In this document: one piece after another, positions 34,438-42,777 of the stretch
Position numbering within the stretch: the stretch's first letter is position 1
Layout of the letters: each line of letters starts with the position of its first letter
Source of the DNA: Planctomycetota bacterium
GTDB lineage: Bacteria; Planctomycetota; Phycisphaerae; SM23-33
DNA length: 64,000 nt
NCBI GenBank assembly: GCA_022705325.1
Contig: JAKJER010000001.1
Coordinates: 310,001-374,000 of the forward strand
Direction: 5' to 3'
Translations under genes and position numbers: made by a program
Notes under the pieces: generated by a model
What the model was told of the DNA's origin: nothing
Database searches by the model: none
The model's input: only the letters and a program-made list of their open reading frames with translations

Positions 34438-34744
34438 CTTCGCCGGCTTTCAATTACCCACATCTTAACCCCTGCCGCCTTGTGCGGCAGGTGGATCAGT
34501 TTGAGCAAGCTACCAGCGGACCACATTTGCCCGGGCCCCTGCCGCCTTGAGCGGCAGGTGAACAAGTGTGCTTGGCTACAATAGTTGGCCACAAGCCGAC
34601 AGACTTCTTCCCCTGCCGGATAAACCGGCAGGGGCCGGTGAAGAGGACCCGCCCGCTTACTAGCCCACCCAGACTTCCTCCCCCGCCGGATAAACCGGCG
34701 GGGGTCGGTTTGCGGAAGATGTGGGTAATTGAAAGCTTCGCCGG
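34438..34744. mobile_element. MITE-like element with 20-bp TIRs and 9-bp target duplication
   Basis: The terminal inverted repeats are CTTTCAATTACCCACATCTT (34447-34466) and its exact complement (34716-34735). Directly outside each lies CTTCGCCGG (34438-34446 and 34736-34744), a 9-bp target duplication. The 289-bp body has no gene. It holds four hairpins: CCTGCCGC/GCGGCAGG at 34471-34491 and 34538-34558, and CCCCTGCCGG/CCGGCAGGGG at 34610-34634 with the GC variant CCCCCGCCGG/CCGGCGGGGG at 34680-34704, the last two sharing the loop ATAAA. The hairpins are two direct-repeat pairs. It sits between the sulfatase and the coiled-coil gene. Confidence 0.85.
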
Positions 34745-34748
34745 GCGC

Positions 34749-35885
34749 CTACTTCTTCTTTCCGGAACTGCGAGCGCGGCTTTCCTGACGCAGCTTGTCT
34801 CGCAAGGTGTCCTCCGCCCGCTCTCGCTCGCGGCGCAGGCGGTTCACGTCGTCTTCACGGTTGTCGATGCGGCGGCGGGCGTCCTTGACGTCGTCGTCGG
34901 CGCTGTTCAGCGACTTCTGCTTGCGGGCCAGCTCCTGCTCCTCCTGCTGGAGCTTCTCCCGGGCGGATTTCTCCTGCGACTGGCTCTGCTCGATCGCCTT
35001 GCTGGCGGCGGCCAGCTCGGCCCGGGCCTTGTCCAGATTCGCCTCGGCCGCCTGGGCTGCCTTCCTGGCCTTCTCCAACTCCGCCAGCAGCGGCGACAGA
35101 TCCGGGTGCAACTTCATCTCCTGCTCGTACTTGGCCTTCAGTGCATCGAGGGCGTCGGTGGCGGTCTTCAACTCGCTCCGCGTGGTGGCGATGGCGACGT
35201 CGCCCTCCATCGCCGTCTGTTTGCGCCGTTCGACCTCGTTCTTGGTTTCGATCCACTGCGTGCTGGCGGCGCCCACCCTCGAGACCGGCGCCTTGGCCTG
35301 GCGAAGCTCCTCCAGCTCCTGCTCCCGGCGGGCCAGTTCCTGGGCCAGCTTCGCGTACGACTCCACCTTGCCCAACTCGGCCAGGCACGCCTCGCACGCC
35401 TGGTCGTATCGCTTCTGGGCGGCTGCCTGCGCGTCAGCCGCCGCCCGGTAGTCCGGCTTCTGCTGGATCTGCGTCCACAGGCGGATGCGGACGGCATCGA
35501 CCTGGGCCTGGACCTTGGGCACCTGCCTCTGGGCGGGGGCGACGGCCTCCTGCTTTTGCTTGACGGCCTGCTCGGCCGGGGCGATCTTCCCCCGCGCCTC
35601 ATCGAGCGACTTTCCCGCCTCGGCCAGTCGGTTCTTGAGCGAGGAGATCTGCTTCTTGCCCTGTTCGATCTGGTCGGGGAGTTGCTTCTGGCGGCGCTGG
35701 GCGTCTTCCAGGTCTCGCTTGGCTCGGGCCACGTCGTCCTGGGCGTCGCGCAACTGGCGCTCGACCTGGTTGAGGTGTCTGCGGGCCGCGTCCGTTTGGC
35801 GGCCGGCCTCGGCGGGGCTGATCCCGCTTGCCAGGCTGCACGACAGTAGGACCACCAGTGCCGACAGGCGCGACAGGGTGTTCAT
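34749..35885 (-). CDS. Secreted long coiled-coil protein
   Basis: 378 residues. Signal peptide MNTLSRLSALVVLLSCSLASGISPAEA; the start is set by it. The mature protein is almost entirely heptad-type coiled coil rich in Ala, Gln, Glu, Lys and Arg (LRDAQDDVARAKRDLEDAQRRQKQ, ARREQELEELRQA, ARKAAQAAEANLDKARAELAAASKA), ending in RARSSGKKK. No catalytic domain is seen. It is probably a periplasmic structural or tethering protein. Its stop lies 5 bases from the inserted element, and it has its own TATAAT promoter. Confidence 0.8.
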   Translation of the reverse strand: MNTLSRLSALVVLLSCSLASGISPAEAGRQTDAARRHLNQVERQLRDAQDDVARAKRDLEDAQRRQKQLPDQIEQGKKQISSLKNRLAEAGKSLDEARGKIAPAEQAVKQKQEAVAPAQRQVPKVQAQVDAVRIRLWTQIQQKPDYRAAADAQAAAQKRYDQACEACLAELGKVESYAKLAQELARREQELEELRQAKAPVSRVGAASTQWIETKNEVERRKQTAMEGDVAIATTRSELKTATDALDALKAKYEQEMKLHPDLSPLLAELEKARKAAQAAEANLDKARAELAAASKAIEQSQSQEKSAREKLQQEEQELARKQKSLNSADDDVKDARRRIDNREDDVNRLRRERERAEDTLRDKLRQESRARSSGKKK

Positions 35886-35943
35886 GGTCTGTCTCGATTC
35901 CGGCCCCGCCGGGCCGCTTGAGGCCTGGGTGGACCTGAGGGGC

Positions 35944-35972
35944 ATTATATCCTGATTCCCCGGTGCGGTCAT
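35944..35972 (-). promoter_or_regulatory. Promoter for the coiled-coil gene
   Basis: Minus strand: ATGACC, 17-base spacer, TATAAT (perfect -10), about 58 bases before the ATG. It lies back to back with the promoter of the second sulfatase. Confidence 0.55.
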
Positions 35973-35990
35973 CTCACGTGTCGCTCATGG

Positions 35991-36019
35991 TTGACAGGTA
36001 TCATGTCATTCGGTAATCA
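35991..36019 (+). promoter_or_regulatory. Promoter for the Tat sulfatase gene
   Basis: TTGACA (perfect -35), 17-base spacer, TAATCA. The predicted start near 36026 lies about 40 bases before the GTG at 36066. Confidence 0.5.
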
Positions 36020-36065
36020 GAGACGGCCCGGCCGGCGCCGGGCGTCGGACGGAGAGGATGGTCCC

Positions 36066-37613
36066 GTGAAACAGACGCGACGCGAGTTCCTGGTTCGGAC
36101 GGGGGCCCTGTTGGCCGCCTCGTCCAGCCTGGGCGACTTACAGGCCCAGGCGGCAGGCGACCGGCTCAACCTGCTGGTCATCCACACCGACGAGCACAAC
36201 TTCCGCACGCTGGGCTGCTACCGCAAACAGCTCAAGACCGAGCACGCACTGGTGTGGGGGCCGGGCGCGGTGGTCGAGACGCCGAACCTCGACTGGCTGG
36301 CCGAGCACGGCGCCCTGTGCGACCGCTTCTACACTTCCTCGCCGGTCTGCACCCCGTCGCGGGCGTCGTTCGTCTCGGGGCGGTTCCCCCAGAATACCGG
36401 GGCCCCGGTCAACGACCGTCCCATGCTGGGCGAGGTGGTGACCTTCGCGGAGTCTCTGCGCCGCGCGGGCTACGCCACCGGCTACGCGGGCAAGTGGCAC
36501 CTAGACGGTCCAGCCAAGCCCGGCTGGTCACCCGCCCGCAAGTTCGGCTTCCAGGACAACCGCTGCATGTTCAACCGGGGGCACTGGAAGCAGCTAGAGA
36601 ACACGCCCGCCGGGCCGCGCGTCAAGGCCCGCTCGGCCAAGGGGCCCACCGACAGCGTCGCCGGGGCCGACCGCCAGTCGTTCACCACCGACTTCCTGAC
36701 CGACCGCACCGTCGAGTTCGTCCGCGCCCACAAGGACAAGCCCTTCTGCTACATGGTCAGCATTCCCGACCCGCACGGGCCCAACACCGTCCGGGCGCCC
36801 TACGACACGATGTACGCGCGGATGAAGTTCCAGGCGCCCGCCTCGGCGGCCGGCGCCCAGCGCCCCTCGCACAAGGGGCCCATGATGGACATGGCCCGCT
36901 ACTTCGGCATGGTCAAGTGCATCGACGACTGCGTCGGGCGGATCCTCGCCTGCCTGAAGGAAACGGGCCTGATCGAGCGGACGGTGGTGGTGTTCACCTC
37001 CGACCACGGCGACATGTGCGGCGAGCACGCGCGGGTCAACAAGGGCGTGCCCTACGAGGCCTCCGCGCGCGTGTCCATGCTCGTCTACGCCCCGGGCCTG
37101 GTCAAACCCGGCACGATCGTCAAGCAGGCGTGGGCCACCGTGGACTTCAAGCCCACCATCCTGGGCCTGCTGGGCGCGAAGGGCGACGCCGCCGACGAAG
37201 GCCGCGACGCCTCCGCGCTGCTCCGCGGCGCCGCCCCCGCCGACTGGACCGACGTCGCCTTCTCCCGCAACGCCCAGGGCCAGTGGCTGATGGCCGTCAA
37301 TCGCCGCCACAAGCTGGTCATCTGGGCCGACCGAGACCCGAGCCTGTTCGACCTCGACGCCGACCCGCTGGAAATGAAAGACCTCTTCACCGATCCCGCC
37401 AGCCGCGAGACCGTCCGCCAACTCGCCCTCCATCTCCAGGACTACTGCCGCCGCTCGAAGGAACCCTTCGCGAACCTGCCCGGCATCCGCGAGGACCTCG
37501 CCTGGTGCGCCGCGGGCAACGGCCCGTACGCCTCGCCCAGCCGTCCCAAGCCGTCCGCGACCAAGCGCAAGGGCAAGAAGGGCAAGCAGGAAGAAGACGA
37601 CGACGAGCCGTAG
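36066..37613 (+). CDS. Tat-exported C-type sulfatase
   Basis: 515 residues from a GTG with GGAGAGG upstream; this start puts the twin-arginine signal TRREFLVRTGALLAASSS at the N-terminus, whereas the longer frame would overlap the promoter. Core motifs: NLLVIHTDEHNFRTLGC, SPVCTPSRASFVSGR with C95 for formylglycine, AGKWHLDG, VSIPDPHGPN and VVFTSDHGDMCGEHARVNK. It ends in a Lys-rich then acidic tail (KRKGKKGKQEEDDDEP). It faces the GH43/32-like gene with a 16-base gap. It likely acts on sulfated glycans. Confidence 0.9.
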   Translation: MKQTRREFLVRTGALLAASSSLGDLQAQAAGDRLNLLVIHTDEHNFRTLGCYRKQLKTEHALVWGPGAVVETPNLDWLAEHGALCDRFYTSSPVCTPSRASFVSGRFPQNTGAPVNDRPMLGEVVTFAESLRRAGYATGYAGKWHLDGPAKPGWSPARKFGFQDNRCMFNRGHWKQLENTPAGPRVKARSAKGPTDSVAGADRQSFTTDFLTDRTVEFVRAHKDKPFCYMVSIPDPHGPNTVRAPYDTMYARMKFQAPASAAGAQRPSHKGPMMDMARYFGMVKCIDDCVGRILACLKETGLIERTVVVFTSDHGDMCGEHARVNKGVPYEASARVSMLVYAPGLVKPGTIVKQAWATVDFKPTILGLLGAKGDAADEGRDASALLRGAAPADWTDVAFSRNAQGQWLMAVNRRHKLVIWADRDPSLFDLDADPLEMKDLFTDPASRETVRQLALHLQDYCRRSKEPFANLPGIREDLAWCAAGNGPYASPSRPKPSATKRKGKKGKQEEDDDEP

Positions 37614-37629
37614 GGCTTGCGGGCGGCAG

Positions 37630-38712
37630 CTACCGCAGCGGCTTGCTGGTGATCAGCCCGATGCCGCGCCCCTTGGGCCCGCACGCGCAGTAGTGCATGT
37701 AGAAGGTCTCGTTGGCGGCCTTGTAGACCAGCGAGATCTTGTGGGCGTACTGTTTGTCCAGCCCGCTGGGGTTGCCGCCCGCCTTGTAGAGCGGCTCGCC
37801 GTGGGCCGTCCAGTGCACCAGGTCGCGCGAGAAGGCGACCATCACGTGCGCCCCGCCTTTGCCCACGCCGAAATAGAACATCGTCCAGTGGTCGCCGTCG
37901 CGGAATACCTTCGGGTCGGAGGCGAACTTCTCGTCGTATCCGCCCGGGCGGTTGGCGATGACCGGGTTGGCCGGGTAGCGCATCCAGTCCAGCAGATTCG
38001 TCGAGAACGCCAGCCCCGTCTGCTCGATCCCGCCGTGGGCGGCGTTGTAGAAGTCGAAGAACCGCCCCTTGTGCTCCACCAGCCACGGCTGATAGATGCA
38101 GTCCTTCTCCCAGGCGGCGCAGTCGCCGTCCTGGACGGCCAGCGTGGGTTTGTCCTTGGCCCGCCGCCACGTCAGCCCGTCGTCGCTGACGGCCACCCCC
38201 TCGTAGCCGGGTCGCAGCTCGTAGCCGCCCTGACGCGGATAGCACCCGTAGAGCGTCCAGAACTTGCCGTCGCGCTTCTTGAGCAGCCGCGGCGCCTTGA
38301 TGTCGTACGACTCGTACAGGAACGCCCCGATCACGCACCCGCCGTGGTCGAACTCGCCCGCCGGGCCGAAGCCCATCGCCAGCCGCGGACGCGTCCACGT
38401 CACCAGGTCCGCGCTCTCGGCCACGAATGAGTTGTACCCCTTGCCGTCGAACGCGATGAAGCTCATGTACCACTTGTCCGCCTGGCCGGGGAGCTGGTAG
38501 ACGCAGGGCACGTCGGCGTTGCGGAATTTCTCGTGGCCGGGGATCTTCGGATCGGCCGGAATTACGTGGTCCGGGTGGTAGTGCCACCCACGGTAGGGGG
38601 CGGACCACTTGTCGAGAGTCTGGCGGTCGATCTCCGCGCCCCCGGCCTGGGCGGGTTCGGCCCATCCAGTCGATAGAACCGCGAACAACGCCATCCTCGC
38701 CAGGGGTTTCAT
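37630..38712 (-). CDS. Secreted five-bladed-propeller glycosidase-like protein (GH43/GH32-like)
   Basis: 360 residues with a signal peptide (MKPLARMALFAVLSTGWAEPAQAGG). Repeated propeller strands with Asp/Glu ends are seen: WYMSFIAFDGKGYNSFVAESADLVTWTR, YEGVAVSDDGLTWRRAKD, CIYQPWLVEHKGRFFDFYNAA, TGLAFSTNLLDWMRYPANP, FASDPKVFRDGDHWTMFYFGV and HVMVAFSRDLVHWTAHGEP. This is the pattern of GH43, GH32 and GH130 proteins. The catalytic acids were not assigned. The upstream HzsA-like gene ends 13 bases before it, so they form an operon. Confidence 0.75.
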   Translation of the reverse strand: MKPLARMALFAVLSTGWAEPAQAGGAEIDRQTLDKWSAPYRGWHYHPDHVIPADPKIPGHEKFRNADVPCVYQLPGQADKWYMSFIAFDGKGYNSFVAESADLVTWTRPRLAMGFGPAGEFDHGGCVIGAFLYESYDIKAPRLLKKRDGKFWTLYGCYPRQGGYELRPGYEGVAVSDDGLTWRRAKDKPTLAVQDGDCAAWEKDCIYQPWLVEHKGRFFDFYNAAHGGIEQTGLAFSTNLLDWMRYPANPVIANRPGGYDEKFASDPKVFRDGDHWTMFYFGVGKGGAHVMVAFSRDLVHWTAHGEPLYKAGGNPSGLDKQYAHKISLVYKAANETFYMHYCACGPKGRGIGLITSKPLR

Positions 38713-38725
38713 GTGCCGGTCCTGC

Positions 38726-41107
38726 CTACCGGTGCCACGGCGGCGCGAGGAAGCCGATGGACTCCTCGAAGGTCGCGCGGCGACGGAAGTCGGCGGGGTC
38801 GTACGCGTCGCTCTTGGTCTCCGGCTTGGCCCACTGCGGGTGGTGCCGGCCGAAGTAGCTGCCATAGTACTGGTAGTTGCTGTCGACCCAGCGGGCCATC
38901 CGCATCAGCTCCATGCTCGTCAGGAGCTTGGCGTGGTTGTTCTTGGCGTTCTGGGGGTGCTTGGGGTCGCTGAGCATGGCCATCAGCTTGCTCTTGTAGG
39001 AGCCCAGGCTCCTGGGCGGCAGGTAGCCGCCGTTCCAGTTGCCCTGGTCGCCCTTGGAGAAGGACGTGAACTCGCTGATAAGCGGCCCGGCCAGCTCGCG
39101 CTTGGCCAGTTCCTCGTAGGAGGTGTTGTAGTAGGTGGTGGTTTCGCCCGTCAGGCGGAGCTTGGCGGGCGGGTCCTTCTCGTTGTGGCACTTGACGCAC
39201 TTGGCGTCCAGCAGCGGCTGGATGTCGGTGGGGTAGTGGATGACCTGTCCGGGCTTGTCGTCGCCGCCGTTGGCCTTCAGGTCGCAGGGCTGCGCCTGGA
39301 GAGAGTTGGGCGGGCGGGACAGCGCCAGCGGCTTGGCGGCCCGGACCGCCGCCGATGTGAAGTTGGCCTGCCCGTGGCAGCCGGCGCAGGAGCGGACCTC
39401 GCCCGGGGCGTAGTTCACATACGTCCGCTCGCGCTGGATCTCGCGGAAGTCCTTGTCCAGGGCCTGGTAGAAGATGTTCCGCCTGGCCGGCACCAGGAAG
39501 TGGGCCGACCCGTCGGATTCGACCGGCACGACGCCCCATTGCACGCGCGGCCAGAGGGCGCCCTTCCAACTGCTGCTGCTGAGCGAGGGGTTCCATCGCC
39601 GCCCCGTGGACCAGTAGCGGGGCAGGACCTCGTTGACGCGGATCCACTTGACCTCGCCTCGCTGCACGCCGTCCATGCCGCGGTAGATGTCGGCCAGCAC
39701 GCACACGGCCTGTTCCTTGCTGGCGCAGGCCTCGTCGCGATGTTCGCACTGGACCTGGGGCGGCAGGGGGCGGGGGACCAACGGCGTGGGGTGCCAGCAG
39801 GACAGGTCCGCGTCGGCGTGGATGAAACGGTGCGTTCCGTCGATGCCCAGCAGGTACAGGGCGTAGGCGTTGGGTACGTTCTTGTAGTGATCTTCCGCCT
39901 TGACCTTGTAGCTCACCAGGAACCGCTTCTGGTCGACCGGGAACGGGTGAGTGTAGAGGCTGCCCTTCTGCCCGTTGCGGTCGTGGACGTACGTGCCGTC
40001 GGCCGTGCGGAAGTGCCAGCCGGGCTCGGTGTGGCGCTCGACGAAGACCTGGGGCGTGATGTTGACCACCGGGTACTGCGGGTCCAGCGGGACGAAGCCG
40101 GGCTCGTCGGGGTCCGGCCCGGGCACGCGGATGCCCATGTCGCAGTCGACCAGCAGGATGGAGCCCAGGCAGCCGCCCTGCGGGAAGTGGCACGTGCCGA
40201 CGCAGACCACCCGCGAGGTGCTGCCCGGCATGGGCTGCGGGTACATGTAGACGGGCGTGGCGTCGTCGGACAGGCCGAACATCTCCTGCGGGCACGAGCC
40301 GTCGGGGTTCATCGACCACAGCGTCTTGGACACGCGGGCGCCCTTGTCGACGTACTCCCAGCGGTGGTACATCACCCGCCCGTCGTCGAGCACCACGGGG
40401 CAGAACTCGCTGACCGGGCTGAACGAGAGCTGCTCGACCTGCGTGCCGTCGGCCTTCATGCGGTGCAGCGTGGGGACGGTCAGGTGGGCCGACCCGCCGC
40501 ACAGCACCGTGCGCTCGCAGCGGCTGGAGGAGAAGATGATCCGCCCGTCGGGCAAATAGGCGGGGTGGATGTCGTCGGTGTGCCAGCCCTTGTGCCAGCG
40601 GGCGGCCTTTTCCTCCTCGTCCGGCGGGGCCTTGGCGACCTGGCGCAGGCCCTGCCCGTCCACGCCCACCTCCCAGACGCGGAAGCCCGCGCCGGGATTC
40701 TCGCGGAAGTCGAAGACCACTTTCTTGGCGTCGAACGACAGGCTGATCTTGCCGAGGAAGCCCTTGCCTCCCGGCATCTGGGCGGCCGTCACGACCGGAC
40801 GCTCTTTGCGCGTGCGAAGGTTGAAGATGTAGATGCCGTTGCGGGCGTCGAAGCGGTCGGCGGAGGTGCCGTTGTTGATGTCGGTGTAGTAATGGTCCGA
40901 CGAGTAGGGGCGGCGCTTGACGAAGATGATCTCCTCGAACGCCAGTTCGCCCGGCTGGACGATCGGATGGGAAGGCTGGGCCCCAGCCGCCGCGGCGGGC
41001 TGGTCCGCAGCCGATGCCGCCCCGCCCAATGCTGCGCTCAGCAGCAGCATGCCCAGGGCGACGGCTGACAGGGATCGCGCAACAGCGACGGTTCTCGTGT
41101 CGGTCAT
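38726..41107 (-). CDS. Dihaem protein related to hydrazine synthase alpha subunit
   Basis: 793 residues from MTDTRTVAVARS; a GTG 9 bases upstream is an alternative. After a signal peptide comes a TolB-like propeller (LAFEEIIFVKR, IYIFNLRTRKERPVV, HPAYLPDGRIIFSSSRCERTVLCGG, RMKADGTQVEQLSF), the HZS-alpha-type middle region, then two c-type haem sites: SCAGCHG near residue 570 and CVKCHNE near 635. Related proteins are widespread in planctomycetes outside anammox bacteria, and function is unknown. Export and haem attachment in the periplasm are implied. It is followed by the GH43/32-like gene. Confidence 0.85.
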   Translation of the reverse strand: MTDTRTVAVARSLSAVALGMLLLSAALGGAASAADQPAAAAGAQPSHPIVQPGELAFEEIIFVKRRPYSSDHYYTDINNGTSADRFDARNGIYIFNLRTRKERPVVTAAQMPGGKGFLGKISLSFDAKKVVFDFRENPGAGFRVWEVGVDGQGLRQVAKAPPDEEEKAARWHKGWHTDDIHPAYLPDGRIIFSSSRCERTVLCGGSAHLTVPTLHRMKADGTQVEQLSFSPVSEFCPVVLDDGRVMYHRWEYVDKGARVSKTLWSMNPDGSCPQEMFGLSDDATPVYMYPQPMPGSTSRVVCVGTCHFPQGGCLGSILLVDCDMGIRVPGPDPDEPGFVPLDPQYPVVNITPQVFVERHTEPGWHFRTADGTYVHDRNGQKGSLYTHPFPVDQKRFLVSYKVKAEDHYKNVPNAYALYLLGIDGTHRFIHADADLSCWHPTPLVPRPLPPQVQCEHRDEACASKEQAVCVLADIYRGMDGVQRGEVKWIRVNEVLPRYWSTGRRWNPSLSSSSWKGALWPRVQWGVVPVESDGSAHFLVPARRNIFYQALDKDFREIQRERTYVNYAPGEVRSCAGCHGQANFTSAAVRAAKPLALSRPPNSLQAQPCDLKANGGDDKPGQVIHYPTDIQPLLDAKCVKCHNEKDPPAKLRLTGETTTYYNTSYEELAKRELAGPLISEFTSFSKGDQGNWNGGYLPPRSLGSYKSKLMAMLSDPKHPQNAKNNHAKLLTSMELMRMARWVDSNYQYYGSYFGRHHPQWAKPETKSDAYDPADFRRRATFEESIGFLAPPWHR

Positions 41108-41309
41108 ATCCAGCACCTCATTTGTTCTGCCAGCCTAACGGGTGAAGGCGGGACCAACTTGCCCGCCGACGGAATTGTACCATGCCGCCGCGACGGATGC
41201 GACCCTTCGGCGGGCGGAGGGCAACACGCCGTCCGGCCACGCGTTTAACCAAGATACGCAAGCACCGGATGAATCTCCTGAACCTTAACCGGCAAGAAAG
41301 GAACCGCTC

Positions 41310-42668
41310 ATGCCCAGCAAGCCCTCGACGTCCCTCGGCAGCCGCCGCCAGTTTCTGAAGACCTCCGCCGCCTTCGGCGCGGGAGTCACCTTCCTGCCCA
41401 GCACGATCATTCGCGGGGCCGACGCGCCCAGCAACAAGCTGAACATCGCCCTGATCGGCACGTGGGGTCGCGGGGCGGCCCACTTCGGGGTGCTCAAGAA
41501 GGAGAACGTCGTCGCCCTGTGCGACATCGACGAGAACCACCTGGAGTTCGGGGCCAAGACGTTCCCCAACGCCCAGAAGTACGTCGACTGGCGAAAGGCC
41601 CTCGACCAGAAGGGCCTGGACGCGGTGGTCTGCTGCACCACCGACCACACGCACGCGTTCATCTCCAACTGGGCTCTCAACCGCAACCTGCACGTCTACT
41701 GCGAGAAGCCTTTGGGCAACTGCGTCCACGAGGTCCGCGTCGTGCGGGAGCACTGGCTCAAGAAGAAGGGCAAGCTGGCCACCCAGGTCGGCACGCAGCG
41801 CCACGCGATCCCCAACTTCAACCGCGTTCGCGAGATGGTGATCGACGGGGCGATCGGCGAGTTGACTGACGTCTACGCCTGGGGCAACCGCAAGATCCCG
41901 CGCCCGGGCTATCTGCCCGCCCAGGGCGACCCGCCCAAGCACCTGCACTACGACCTGTGGATCGGGCCCTCGCCCATGCACCCCTACAATCCCGGCTACT
42001 TCGCCGGCGGGCCCGGCGCCAACTGCCTGAGCTGGAACATGTTCTGGGACTTCGGCACCGGACAGATCGGCGACATGGGCAGCCACGTCATGGACCTGGC
42101 CTGGAACGCCATCGACGTCAAGCTGCCGACCTCCGCCTCGGCCACCGGCGAGCCGTTCAACAAGGACGTCGTCCCCGTCCGCATGACCTCGAGCTTCGAG
42201 TTCCCCGCCAACGACTGGCACGGGCCGATCAAGCTCTCGTGGTACATGGGCGGCGACATGCCCCGTTCGCCCCAGGGCTACGTGGACCTCAACAAGGTCG
42301 GGCACGGCGTGATGTTCAAGGGCAAGGAGGGCTTCCTCGTCGCCGACTTCGCCTCGCGCGTGCTGCTGCCCTACGGCAGGAACGCCGACATGGCCTACTA
42401 CAAGCCGCGCTCCAAGGACAAGGTCCTGCCGGACCTGGGCGGCTTCCAGGAACAGTGGATCGAGGCCTGCAAGGACCCCAGCAAGAAGACCGCCTGCGAC
42501 TTCGAGTACAGCGGCAACGCCATCGAGACCATGCTGCTGGGCCTGATCGCCTATCGCGTGGGCAAGAAGTTCAAGTACGACGGCGCCGCGGGCAAGGTCC
42601 TCGACTGCCCCGAGGCCCAGGCCCTGATCGCCCGCCAGTACCGCGACGGCTGGACCCTCGACGGCTAG
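41310..42668 (+). CDS. Tat-exported Gfo/Idh/MocA-family oxidoreductase
   Basis: 452 residues. Tat signal SRRQFLKTSAAFGAGVTFLPS. The Rossmann domain is clear (LNIALIGTWGRGAAHFGVLKKENVVALCDIDE, VVCCTTDHTHAFISNWALNRNLHVYCEKPLG with the EKP motif), followed by the C-terminal substrate domain with GDMGSHVMDLAWNA and KDPSKKTACDFEYSGNAIE. Such proteins oxidise or reduce sugars with bound NAD(P). The ATG has an AAAGGA site. It ends at a strong hairpin and stands alone on the plus strand. Confidence 0.9.
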   Translation: MPSKPSTSLGSRRQFLKTSAAFGAGVTFLPSTIIRGADAPSNKLNIALIGTWGRGAAHFGVLKKENVVALCDIDENHLEFGAKTFPNAQKYVDWRKALDQKGLDAVVCCTTDHTHAFISNWALNRNLHVYCEKPLGNCVHEVRVVREHWLKKKGKLATQVGTQRHAIPNFNRVREMVIDGAIGELTDVYAWGNRKIPRPGYLPAQGDPPKHLHYDLWIGPSPMHPYNPGYFAGGPGANCLSWNMFWDFGTGQIGDMGSHVMDLAWNAIDVKLPTSASATGEPFNKDVVPVRMTSSFEFPANDWHGPIKLSWYMGGDMPRSPQGYVDLNKVGHGVMFKGKEGFLVADFASRVLLPYGRNADMAYYKPRSKDKVLPDLGGFQEQWIEACKDPSKKTACDFEYSGNAIETMLLGLIAYRVGKKFKYDGAAGKVLDCPEAQALIARQYRDGWTLDG

Positions 42669-42711
42669 GTTCCCGGTGCGCCCTCAGGGCGTTCTGAAGG
42701 AGACTCTCACC

Positions 42712-42740
42712 GCACCCCCGGGGTTCGTTCCCGGGGGTGC
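42712..42740. terminator. Bidirectional terminator hairpin
   Basis: GCACCCCCGGG pairs perfectly with CCCGGGGGTGC around a 7-base loop. It lies between the convergent Gfo/Idh and redoxin genes, 43 and 37 bases from their stops. No T-run is present. Confidence 0.65.
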
Positions 42741-42777
42741 TTCGTTGGAGGTCCGTCGTGCCCGCGGGCCGGCTGGA

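Noticed and set aside
34447-34735. CRISPR-like repeat ends (AATTGAAAG) in the 34.5 kb element
   Set aside because: Only two copies exist, inverted, at the ends of an insertion with a target duplication; there are no spacers.
38726-41107. Anammox hydrazine synthase
   Set aside because: No HzsB/C or hydrazine dehydrogenase is present and the operon partner is a glycosidase-like protein; related dihaem proteins are common in other planctomycetes.
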